Below, one piece after another: positions 1-5,033 of a stretch of DNA of 6,563 bases. Source of the stretch: Candidatus Heimdallarchaeota archaeon. GTDB lineage: Archaea; Asgardarchaeota; Heimdallarchaeia; Heimdallarchaeales; Heimdallarchaeaceae. Position 1 is the stretch's first letter. Each line of letters begins with the position of its first letter. The notes under the pieces were generated by a model that searched no databases, was not told the DNA's origin, and saw only the letters and a program-made list of their open reading frames with translations. The position numbers and the translations under genes are program-made. The stretch lies in assembly GCA_016839875.1 (NCBI GenBank), contig JAEOTK010000073.1, positions 1 to 6,563 of the forward strand, read 5' to 3'.

Positions 1-2
1 AA

Positions 3-112
3 ATGAAAAAAAGGTGGAAGAAGCAGTTAATTGAACAAGAAATCTTCAGGAGTATTACCAAACCGTAGATAGTACAAATGAGGTAAACTAGAAAAAGAAT
101 AAGTGGATAAAT
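3..112 (+). other. Left edge; possible tail of an upstream gene, no confident gene
   Basis: Two short plus-strand readings look vaguely protein-like. One starts at ATG 3 and gives a 21-residue basic peptide (MKKRWKKQLIEQ...) ending in TAG at 66-68. The other, starting at base 2, reads NEKKVEEAVN, stops at TGA 32-34, and continues open to a TAG at about base 92. Either could be the 3' end of a gene lying to the left, possibly frame-disrupted. There is no clear Shine-Dalgarno or TATA element here for the gene starting at 114. Confidence 0.2.
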
Positions 113-113
113 A

Positions 114-2075
114 ATGAGAGTTGTAAGAAAAGAGGATATATTCAATAAGTATATCATAGACTGGTGTCAAGAACATAACGAACCTATAGTAGAACCTTTG
201 ATGAACGATAGCTCAGAACCTGTAAGGGAATTTTGCTTGAGATGTTTGGGGAAGAAAGAGATTTCGTTAACAGAATTTTCTGAACTAATTAAAAAATGGG
301 AAAAGATGATTTTAGATTATTTGAAAAGAATGATGTTTAATGAGGACAATCAGATTGCTGTAGATGAAATGATTAAGGAATTATTTGAATTCAGAAATAA
401 ATCATTTGGAGTTTTTGGGGAGGATGTTGAAAAATCCAGTGAAAATGAATTTATTTCAAAAATAGAAATAGATCCATTTAAATATGCCACCTATCTTTTA
501 AATCTTGTTTCATCCAAAGAATTACAAGATGAAAAGATTTATCGAGTGATACAACAGAAAGGTATTCCTTCACCTGAAACTTATCAAAGAGAGAAATTAG
601 AAGCTGCAGTAGAGCTATTATTCGATTTCAAATATTCAGAACATCTAGTGGAAAATGGCATGAGAAAAGTGGTTCTAATCAGTTTAGAAGACCGCTTTAA
701 GAATAATAATGATTTTTATAAATTTTTAATTACGAATGATTTATTTTTTGAAAAGGATGGTGATAGATTTTGGTATGAAGCTTTTGATCTTCCTGTTATG
801 GAAAAAATAGATATAATGATGAAATATTATGGGGGATATAATAAGGAATATCTAGAAGGTGAAAACTTAATCAAAGATAGATTACTACCAGTGTGGCCAA
901 CTGCAATAGAGGAATTAAAGAAAAACAGTATTGATCAAAAAATAAATGATTTTACAGATGATGAAAAATTAATGCTAAGCATTGCCCATAATTGGTATCC
1001 AGTGATTTCACCCACTAATTTCCATGCAAATCAATTTGATACTTCATTTTTAGTAACAATGGATCATAATGATATCTATAAATTGTTTAAGTTTCTTCGA
1101 TTCATATCAAGAAATCGAAATAAGCGAGGAATTTTTGCTTATGCTATAGAGGATTTAGAAGCAGATTTAGAGAAAAATGGTATGGATCATCTACTTGAAG
1201 AGCTTCTATCAAAAATGGTTATATACTATCCAATACTTGCTATCCCAGAATATTACACACCAAATCTTTTGAAGAAAATCAAACATCTACTTAATTTGGG
1301 GAGGTATCTTCTAACAGCTAAAGATATTCATGAAAAAATTAAACAAGAGCTGAATATTAAAGGAGGTCAATGGTCAGATAAGAAAGTGCCTTTAGGGTAT
1401 CATTTCTCAGCAACAAGAGATGGAAAAAAAGTTGATGCAATTGTGTTTGATTATAAAGTTTTAGTTTTTTATGCGAGTGTTAAGATGTTATATAATAGAG
1501 ATAAAGTAAACAAAATAACTAATGAAGATGGAGAATTCTTTGAAAACCAAATTGTACCATTCTATTTTAGGAAAAATGGATATGATTATATCAAATCAGA
1601 AATTATTACTGAAGGCATAAAGAAAATACCAGATGTATCATATATGGACATAGAGATAGACGGTATTCTAATAGATAAAAAAAATAGGAATATCTTTGTT
1701 GTAGAAGTAAAATCAATTACACCTAGATATTCAGATGTAGTATCAAGGGGAACTATAAGTGTAATGGCAATGAGATTTCTGGTAGAATTAACAGGGGACA
1801 AAATAAAAAAAATAAAAGATGATTCAATCATAATTGAAAGCAAAACAAACAACCCTACAATGGAAAGAAGGACTGAATTAGTAAAAGAAAATTGGGAAGA
1901 AATGGATTTAATGAATGATAGTATAAACATAGAAAACTTCGATTTTAAACCAATGATTATAACAAATGTACCTGTTCCAATTAGTGAAAAGACAATTCTA
2001 GAACTAGGATATCCTGTAGTATCACTCTATGATATAATGCATGAATTACCACAGCTCTTGGACAAATATAAGTAA
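114..2075 (+). CDS. Large protein with C-terminal PD-(D/E)XK nuclease-like domain
   Basis: This is a 653-residue soluble protein that I do not recognise as a named family. The C-terminal part carries the pattern of a PD-(D/E)XK nuclease core. A helix has E496 (SEIITEGIKKIP). It is followed by D516 in the strand DIEIDG, a turn of charged residues, and E531-V-K533 in the hydrophobic strand IFVVEVKS. E, D and ExK are the usual metal and catalytic positions of this superfamily (established knowledge), so DNA or RNA cleavage is a reasonable inference but is not proven. Residues 1 to about 480 are mostly helical, charged and rich in aromatics, with no motif I can name, and may form a sensor or recognition part. 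The ATG start has no good Shine-Dalgarno site or TATA box in front. The gene converges on the minus-strand gene ending at 2090. Restriction or defence roles are possible, but no methylase or helicase partner is visible here. Confidence 0.8.
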   Translation: MRVVRKEDIFNKYIIDWCQEHNEPIVEPLMNDSSEPVREFCLRCLGKKEISLTEFSELIKKWEKMILDYLKRMMFNEDNQIAVDEMIKELFEFRNKSFGVFGEDVEKSSENEFISKIEIDPFKYATYLLNLVSSKELQDEKIYRVIQQKGIPSPETYQREKLEAAVELLFDFKYSEHLVENGMRKVVLISLEDRFKNNNDFYKFLITNDLFFEKDGDRFWYEAFDLPVMEKIDIMMKYYGGYNKEYLEGENLIKDRLLPVWPTAIEELKKNSIDQKINDFTDDEKLMLSIAHNWYPVISPTNFHANQFDTSFLVTMDHNDIYKLFKFLRFISRNRNKRGIFAYAIEDLEADLEKNGMDHLLEELLSKMVIYYPILAIPEYYTPNLLKKIKHLLNLGRYLLTAKDIHEKIKQELNIKGGQWSDKKVPLGYHFSATRDGKKVDAIVFDYKVLVFYASVKMLYNRDKVNKITNEDGEFFENQIVPFYFRKNGYDYIKSEIITEGIKKIPDVSYMDIEIDGILIDKKNRNIFVVEVKSITPRYSDVVSRGTISVMAMRFLVELTGDKIKKIKDDSIIIESKTNNPTMERRTELVKENWEEMDLMNDSINIENFDFKPMIITNVPVPISEKTILELGYPVVSLYDIMHELPQLLDKYK

Positions 2076-2079
2076 AAAA
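2074..2079 (-). terminator. Oligo-T tract after the minus-strand gene
   Basis: Read on the minus strand this is a run of six T, 10 bases past the TGA at 2092-2090, and it continues into the AT-rich TTATATTT. Archaeal termination commonly uses T-rich tracts on the non-template strand. Its position suggests that transcription runs past the first stop at 2223, so the region 2222-2090 belongs to the transcript. Confidence 0.35.
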
Positions 2080-2089
2080 CATGTTCTGT

Positions 2090-2224
2090 TCATTTGGTGC
2101 TTTGAAATACTGAATGTCCATCTGACGATTGTTTCTTCTTTACTAATTGTGGATTTTTCTTCAAAAATTCTTCACTTAATCTTTCACATTCTTCTTCCTC
2201 TTCCCACATTTCTTGCAATTCTTC
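2090..2224 (-). CDS. C-terminal extension or small ORF following the 2223 stop
   Basis: Past the TGA at 2225-2223 of the upstream gene, the +1 frame is open for 44 codons to the TGA at 2092-2090. It begins EELQEMWEEEEECERLSEEF, a charged coiled-coil-like helix, and ends in a KKK-rich tail with SSDGHSVFQSTK. Joined to the upstream ending LVKEVSKLS, the heptad-like leucine pattern runs on smoothly, so I think this is the rest of the same protein. The shift could come from a +1 frameshift at TCC-TGA or from a one-base insertion (mutation or sequencing error). A second option is a separate 39-residue protein reinitiating at ATG 2209-2207, 13 bases after the stop, but no convincing Shine-Dalgarno site precedes that ATG. 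The +1 frame is closed upstream by TAG at 2251-2249, which limits where a shift could occur. Confidence 0.45.
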   Translation of the reverse strand, partial: EELQEMWEEEEECERLSEEFLKKNPQLVKKKQSSDGHSVFQSTK

Positions 2225-2822
2225 AGGATAGTTTAGATACTTCTTTAACTAATCCTTTCAGACAATCAATCACTTCTTCTTTGGTTCCTTGTAATCTGGA
2301 GAATTCTGTAAAAGGACCTATTTGCATTTTTATTAGTATATCAAAATCTGACTCTAGGTTGGAATAGAAGATAATTTCATCAAGCCAAGAACTTATCCCC
2401 CATTGCTTACCATATTCATTGAGTTCTTGCTCAATCTCTTTCCCTATTGCCCAAGCTCTTTGTTTCTTGGGAAGGTTAAAGGGTTTGATATATTTCTCAT
2501 AATATCTCTTGTGTTTCTGCTTCCTCTCAGCTCTTTTAGATTGGTAAAATCGGTAAAACTCCTTAACACCAGCTATTTCCCAATCTTCATCATTCAAATC
2601 TTCAAGAAAATCAATAGGATTACTGATCCATCCCCACTTACACTGAAATTTCTTGTCAAATCTCGTTTTTTCACATCTTTTTATTATCGCTTGTAGAAAC
2701 TGTTGTTTACCGTTTATCTTACTAGGAAAATCTAATCTGGTTTTATCCATTATTTGAGCAATTATTCTCTCATATGCTTGCTGTTTTTTCTTCTGTTTTT
2801 GAGGTAAAACAAGTTTAGTCAT
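2223..2822 (-). CDS. Charged helical protein of unknown function, frame ends early
   Basis: This is a 199-residue protein from ATG 2822; a TTG immediately before it could add one residue. I do not recognise the family. The N-terminus is very basic (LPQKQKKKQQAYERIIAQ). The middle holds tryptophan-containing stretches (CKWGWISNPIDFLEDL, then DEDWEIAGVKEFYRFY) and a basic helix (SKRAERKQKHKRYYEKYIKPF). The C-terminus is amphipathic helix. There are no membrane segments. The basic character hints at nucleic-acid binding (inference only). A TATA-like TTTTATAAA centred about 27 bases before the ATG, with no Shine-Dalgarno site, suggests a leaderless transcript. The reading frame stops at TGA 2225-2223 in mid coiled coil while the next frame carries on to 2090, so the intact product may be about 243 residues. 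It is convergent with the nuclease-like gene and divergent from the gene at 2904. Confidence 0.7.
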   Translation of the reverse strand: MTKLVLPQKQKKKQQAYERIIAQIMDKTRLDFPSKINGKQQFLQAIIKRCEKTRFDKKFQCKWGWISNPIDFLEDLNDEDWEIAGVKEFYRFYQSKRAERKQKHKRYYEKYIKPFNLPKKQRAWAIGKEIEQELNEYGKQWGISSWLDEIIFYSNLESDFDILIKMQIGPFTEFSRLQGTKEEVIDCLKGLVKEVSKLS

Positions 2823-2844
2823 CAACTAGTAATGAGAGAATTAA

Positions 2845-2853
2845 TTTATAAAA
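2845..2853 (-). promoter_or_regulatory. TATA-like box for the 2822 minus-strand gene
   Basis: On the minus strand the sequence is TTTTATAAA, centred about 27 bases upstream of ATG 2822, which is the archaeal TATA-to-start distance. Transcription would begin at or next to the start codon, giving a leaderless mRNA, in line with the lack of a Shine-Dalgarno site. Its core TTTATAAA is a palindrome and could also fire rightward towards the gene at 2904, with a leader of about 30 bases. Confidence 0.45.
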
Positions 2854-2876
2854 TCGGTAAAGATTGTTGGAAAACA

Positions 2877-2886
2877 TTAAATAAAG
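2877..2886 (+). promoter_or_regulatory. Possible TATA-like box for the TTG gene at 2904
   Basis: TTAAATAAAG is centred about 25 bases before the TTG at 2904-2906, preceded by the A-rich AAAAC. It would give a nearly leaderless transcript. The surrounding AT-richness makes the call weak, and the palindromic box at 2845-2852 is an alternative. Confidence 0.25.
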
Positions 2887-2903
2887 ATAATTAAATCTGA
2901 TTA

Positions 2904-3545
2904 TTGATAAAATTGGCTTGGTTACGTTCTGATTCAATAGCACTTGCAGCAATTTTAATTACAGCTTCTTTTGCATTATTAAATTACTTATATGCTAGAA
3001 GAAGAACTCAATCTCAACCTCGAGTTTATATTTCTAAAGTTAGGGTTGATAATCCATATATAGTGAGAGAAAACAAACCGCCTTGTTGTACTTTTAAGAT
3101 TTTATTTAGAAATTCTGGAGATATTAGTACTGTAATAGATTTACAAATAGGAATAAACATTCGTCCATATTATTTAGAAAGGAAAAAGAATGTTGCTCAA
3201 ACATTAGCACCTTCTCCTATTCCATTTGAACTTTCTTTAGATTCTGGACAGAATACTACACAAGGTTTTACTTTTGATTTAAACGAAAGGGCGGAAAATT
3301 GGGAAAAAGGAACTTTGCTGATTCGAGGGACATATTTGGGATATAAGGATAAAGATAGGTTCATCTTCATATTATTCAAAGGAAAACGTGAAGATAAACA
3401 ATGGAAACCTCAACATTATATTATAGATGAAGACACACTTTTAGGATTTATTAGAAGGATTTTTAGAAGATTTAGGAGTTGGATCCTAAAAATGAAATAT
3501 CGAAGATTAGCTAAGAAAACCATCTCTGTAAAATCAGAAAGATGA
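2904..3545 (+). CDS. Single-pass membrane-anchored protein, unknown
   Basis: This is a 213-residue protein with no family I recognise. Residues about 12-30 form one hydrophobic helix (IALAAILITASFALLNYLY), followed by ARRR, which suggests an N-terminal anchor with the bulk in the cytoplasm by the positive-inside rule. Residues about 40-175 look mainly beta. They include alternating strands such as PRVYISKVRV, CTFKILFRNSGD and GTLLIRGTYLGY, a pattern seen in immunoglobulin-like sandwiches (inference). The C-terminal 33 residues are strongly basic and amphipathic (FIRRIFRRFRSWILKMKYRR) and could lie on the membrane or bind nucleic acid. No ATG is available: TGA at 2898-2900 closes the frame, leaving TTG 2904 or TTG 2913, and neither has a Shine-Dalgarno site. 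It ends 15 bases from the convergent zinc-ribbon gene. Confidence 0.75.
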   Translation: MIKLAWLRSDSIALAAILITASFALLNYLYARRRTQSQPRVYISKVRVDNPYIVRENKPPCCTFKILFRNSGDISTVIDLQIGINIRPYYLERKKNVAQTLAPSPIPFELSLDSGQNTTQGFTFDLNERAENWEKGTLLIRGTYLGYKDKDRFIFILFKGKREDKQWKPQHYIIDEDTLLGFIRRIFRRFRSWILKMKYRRLAKKTISVKSER

Positions 3546-3560
3546 TGATACTCAGATAAG

Positions 3561-3863
3561 TTAGGTTCTACAACGTTCACAATATTGTTCTCTACTTCCA
3601 CTATGAACTTCGAATTCATTTCCACATTTAGCACATGTTCTTGTAATCATAGCTTGTTCTCTTCTTAGTCCACCTAACCATACATTAAAGAATCTATCAA
3701 GAGCATCAAGTGTGTCCATATCAGTTTTAGCTCTACCCAAATCTCTAGCTAAATTACGTAGAGCTTCTTTAAATTCTAGTTCGAATCTTCGAACTACCTC
3801 TTGCGAAATGGAAGCAATTCGTTCTTCACTTAAGTTTATAACAATTTGACTATAATCATTCAT
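3561..3863 (-). CDS. Small protein with C-terminal four-cysteine zinc ribbon
   Basis: This is a 100-residue protein. Residues 1 to about 72 are helical and charged (SEERIASISQEVVRRFELEF, then an LDALDRFFNVWLGGLRREQ segment). The C-terminus is a zinc-ribbon-type knuckle pair, C77-AK-C80 and C95-ER-C98 with 14 residues between, ending two residues later. Zinc ribbons of this shape often bind DNA, RNA or protein, and the helical part may mediate dimerisation; which applies here cannot be told. It has the strongest translation signal in the window, AGGAGGTGA just before the ATG, and a good TATA-like box about 26 bases before the predicted start of transcription. This suggests relatively high expression, as for a small regulator. 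It is divergent from the operon at 4022 across 158 bases, so control of that operon or of itself is possible but unproven. Confidence 0.82.
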   Translation of the reverse strand: MNDYSQIVINLSEERIASISQEVVRRFELEFKEALRNLARDLGRAKTDMDTLDALDRFFNVWLGGLRREQAMITRTCAKCGNEFEVHSGSREQYCERCRT

Positions 3864-3867
3864 TCTT

Positions 3868-3876
3868 TCACCTCCT
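3868..3876 (-). promoter_or_regulatory. Strong Shine-Dalgarno site of the zinc-ribbon gene
   Basis: The minus strand reads AGGAGGTGA, ending four bases before ATG 3863. It matches the conserved 16S rRNA 3' end over nine bases and fixes the start codon. Confidence 0.85.
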
Positions 3877-3880
3877 TTCG

Positions 3881-3903
3881 AATTTTAAAATTAATAAATT
3901 AAT
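3881..3903. repeat. Nested AT palindromes, possible operator
   Basis: AATTTTAAAATT at 3881-3892 is a perfect 12-base palindrome, followed by ATTAAT-AA-ATTAAT. The block lies between the TATA box (3912-3919) and the Shine-Dalgarno site of the minus-strand zinc-ribbon gene, about where transcription would begin. A repressor site is possible, but palindromes of A and T arise easily in such AT-rich DNA. Confidence 0.25.
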
Positions 3904-3911
3904 GAAACAAA

Positions 3912-3919
3912 ATATAAAA
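3912..3919 (-). promoter_or_regulatory. TATA-like box of the zinc-ribbon gene
   Basis: The minus strand reads TTTTATAT followed by TTTG, close to the archaeal TATA consensus. Counting about 26 bases from its centre puts the transcript start near 3890, which leaves a leader of about 26 bases that holds the AGGAGGTGA site. Confidence 0.5.
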
Positions 3920-3933
3920 GAATTCTTACCTCC

Positions 3934-3941
3934 TTTATAAA
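3934..3941 (+). promoter_or_regulatory. TATA-like box of the 4022-5017 operon
   Basis: TTTATAAA is centred at about 3938. Transcription would start near 3962-3966, leaving a leader of nearly 60 bases before GTG 4022. An ATG lies right at that predicted start (see the short leader ORF). Confidence 0.42.
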
Positions 3942-3961
3942 CCAAATCTTGGATAAGTTTT

Positions 3962-4015
3962 ATGAACGTGTGCTGTTCTTGTTACTCTTCCCACATAAGG
4001 AAAGAAAGAAGGTAG
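3962..4015 (+). other. Possible cysteine-rich leader peptide ORF
   Basis: ATG 3962 opens a 17-codon frame (MNVCCSCYSSHIRKERR) ending in TAG at 4013-4015. The ATG sits about 25 bases from the centre of the TATA-like box, so it could be read leaderless. The stop codon lies inside the AGGTAG Shine-Dalgarno-like site (4010-4015) of the operon's first gene, so ribosomes ending here would sit on its initiation region. Three cysteine codons fall within four positions. A frame this short can occur by chance. Confidence 0.2.
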
Positions 4016-4021
4016 AAGAAA

Positions 4022-4429
4022 GTGGGAAAAAATCAATTTACTCAATCTCTATATGAGGAACTTACTTGGAATATCTCTGCTCTTAAGGTTCTTCAAGAAG
4101 GAATCGAGATGGTTAAAGAGCAAAGGGAATTATTACAATTGCCTTTGGAACTCTCTATCAATCTCATTTCACCTAAAAAGAAAGAGGATATGATGGTTGT
4201 TGCTCGAAGAGCTGATACAGAACTTAGAAGAGGAGAGAAGGATCCAATAGTTTATCTTTATACCAAATTAGTAGTAGACCATTTCAGAGAGTTAAGAAGT
4301 AATATAGAAAGAAATTATCCTAAGAACAGAGATTTGAAGAAATTCATCTCAACTGTCAGAGAACAACAAACTCTAGATACTCTTGTAGATTCAATGATAG
4401 AAGGAATAGAAGAACTACTCCCCAACTAA
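4022..4429 (+). CDS. All-helical soluble protein, first gene of the operon
   Basis: This is a 135-residue protein of unknown family. It appears helical throughout, with charged amphipathic stretches (LKVLQEGIEMVKEQRELLQL, ARRADTELRRGEKDP, TLDTLVDSMIEGIEELLPN), and has no cysteine pair, membrane helix or catalytic motif that I can see. The start is GTG: an in-frame TAG at 4013-4015 closes the frame upstream, AGGTAG at 4010-4015 gives a Shine-Dalgarno-like site six bases away, and the next in-frame ATG is only at residue 29. The next gene begins 19 bases after its stop on the same strand with the same opening, GTG GGA AAA (Met-Gly-Lys). Co-transcription with the membrane protein and the TFB-type ribbon is likely. 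Confidence 0.75.
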   Translation: MGKNQFTQSLYEELTWNISALKVLQEGIEMVKEQRELLQLPLELSINLISPKKKEDMMVVARRADTELRRGEKDPIVYLYTKLVVDHFRELRSNIERNYPKNRDLKKFISTVREQQTLDTLVDSMIEGIEELLPN

Positions 4430-4437
4430 ATTAAGGC

Positions 4438-4443
4438 AGGTGA
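4438..4443 (+). promoter_or_regulatory. Shine-Dalgarno site deciding the GTG start at 4449
   Basis: AGGTGA ends five bases before GTG 4449. It favours this GTG over the in-frame ATG at 4464. Confidence 0.6.
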
Positions 4444-4448
4444 ATTAA

Positions 4449-4838
4449 GTGGGAAAAGTAGAAATGGGTTCTGGAGTAAATGTCAAAAATAATTACTTGA
4501 GATTACTTAGAGGACAGGAGATATTGTTTGTTTTACTCTTTAGCGTCAGTATTGTTAATCTAGTATTAATACTTGTAAGAATAGAATTTTATCAACTATT
4601 GAAGTATGCTGTGTTAGTTATATTCTTAGGTTGTCTGGTAAGTTTTGTTGGTTTAGTGGTTTATACTCAACCAATGATCAAGTTATTCAAAAGGATAGAA
4701 TTGGATAAACAAATAGCAGAGCTTTTAAGTTACTCTTTAACTCAAAAGAAGATTTTCAATTTACTCTTCTATGCTGTTGGTGTTATTATTGGTTTGAGTG
4801 GAGTGATCTATGAACTCATACAAATTTTCTCACTGTAA
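4449..4838 (+). CDS. Three-helix membrane protein, second gene of the operon
   Basis: This is a 129-residue protein not recognised as any family. Hydrophobic helices cover about residues 25-43, 52-73 and 103-127. A cytoplasmic-looking loop (about 76-102, LFKRIELDKQIAELLSYSLT) separates the second and third and carries most of the charge. The N-terminal 24 residues are polar and basic. There is no signal-peptide cleavage site and no conserved charged residue inside the helices that would suggest a transporter. GTG start with AGGTGA in front. It is 19 bases after the helical protein and 14 bases before the TFB-type ribbon, so the three are probably made together. It could tether one of its operon partners to the membrane (inference). 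Confidence 0.75.
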   Translation: MGKVEMGSGVNVKNNYLRLLRGQEILFVLLFSVSIVNLVLILVRIEFYQLLKYAVLVIFLGCLVSFVGLVVYTQPMIKLFKRIELDKQIAELLSYSLTQKKIFNLLFYAVGVIIGLSGVIYELIQIFSL

Positions 4839-4846
4839 AGGAAGGT
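4839..4846 (+). promoter_or_regulatory. Shine-Dalgarno site of the TFB-type ribbon gene
   Basis: AGGAAGGT starts directly after the stop codon of the upstream gene and lies six bases before ATG 4853. It supports the short 54-residue gene as truly translated. Confidence 0.55.
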
Positions 4847-4852
4847 CTAATA

Positions 4853-5017
4853 ATGATTACAGAATTAAAAATACCCTTCTACCCTTTAAGAGAAGAAGGA
4901 TGTATCGATTGTGGATACTACTTTATGATTTCAGATGAAAGAACTGGAGACAAGATTTGTAAGAATTGTGGAGTGGTGCAGGAAGAAAGAGTAATGAATA
5001 GTTGTTACGAAGATTAA
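4853..5017 (+). CDS. Stand-alone TFB/TFIIB-type zinc ribbon protein
   Basis: This is a 54-residue protein. C17-ID-C20 and C36-KN-C39 are separated by 15 residues, the spacing of the N-terminal zinc ribbon of archaeal TFB. The second knuckle, GDKICKNCGVVQEERV, closely follows the family pattern of a G-(E/D)-x-(V/I)-C-x-x-C-G-x-V-x-E-E-R run. In full TFB this ribbon docks on RNA polymerase, and is followed by the B-reader and two cyclin folds that bind TBP and DNA (established knowledge). Here the protein ends 15 residues after the last ribbon cysteine, so those parts are absent. The 16 residues before C17 are unlike a normal TFB start. It could bind polymerase as a competitor or regulator, or be a remnant kept by chance. 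The Shine-Dalgarno site and the operon position argue for a real gene. It is the last gene of the operon, convergent with the minus-strand gene ending at 5033. Confidence 0.78.
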   Translation: MITELKIPFYPLREEGCIDCGYYFMISDERTGDKICKNCGVVQEERVMNSCYED

Positions 5018-5033
5018 ATCTTCTTATGAAGAT
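5009..5033. terminator. Overlapping alternative hairpins between convergent genes
   Basis: GAAGAT-TAA-ATCTTC-TTAT-GAAGAT. The middle ATCTTC (5018-5023) can pair with GAAGAT on either side (5009-5014 or 5028-5033), giving two mutually exclusive six-base stems. One covers the stop codon of the plus-strand ribbon gene and the other touches the stop of the minus-strand gene. No T-run follows on either strand, so termination is only one possible role. Confidence 0.3.

Noticed and set aside
1586..1930. Minus-strand open frame of 114 codons inside the nuclease-like gene
   Set aside because: It lies wholly opposite a long coding frame, reads as hydrophobic low-complexity sequence from an AT-rich antisense strand, and has no start signal.
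2041..2696. Two plus-strand open frames (2041-2367 and 2403-2696) opposite the 2822-2090 gene
   Set aside because: They are antisense shadows, rich in Ser, Leu and Phe, whereas the minus-strand frame is charged and protein-like and has a well-placed TATA box.
3197..3634. Minus-strand frames of 60 and 72 codons at 3197-3379 and 3416-3634
   Set aside because: They overlap the membrane-anchored gene and the end of the zinc-ribbon gene in other frames, with no ribosome site or recognisable sequence.
3927..3935. Second AGGAGGTAA-like Shine-Dalgarno sequence on the minus strand
   Set aside because: It resembles the real site at 3868-3876, but no start codon with an open frame follows, and it lies upstream of the TATA box of that gene, so it is probably untranscribed.
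4853..5017. Full TFB gene or a TFS/RPB9-type protein
   Set aside because: No cyclin-fold sequence follows in any frame before the convergent gene, and there is only one ribbon whose flanking residues match TFB and not the TFS C-terminal ribbon with its acidic DE loop.
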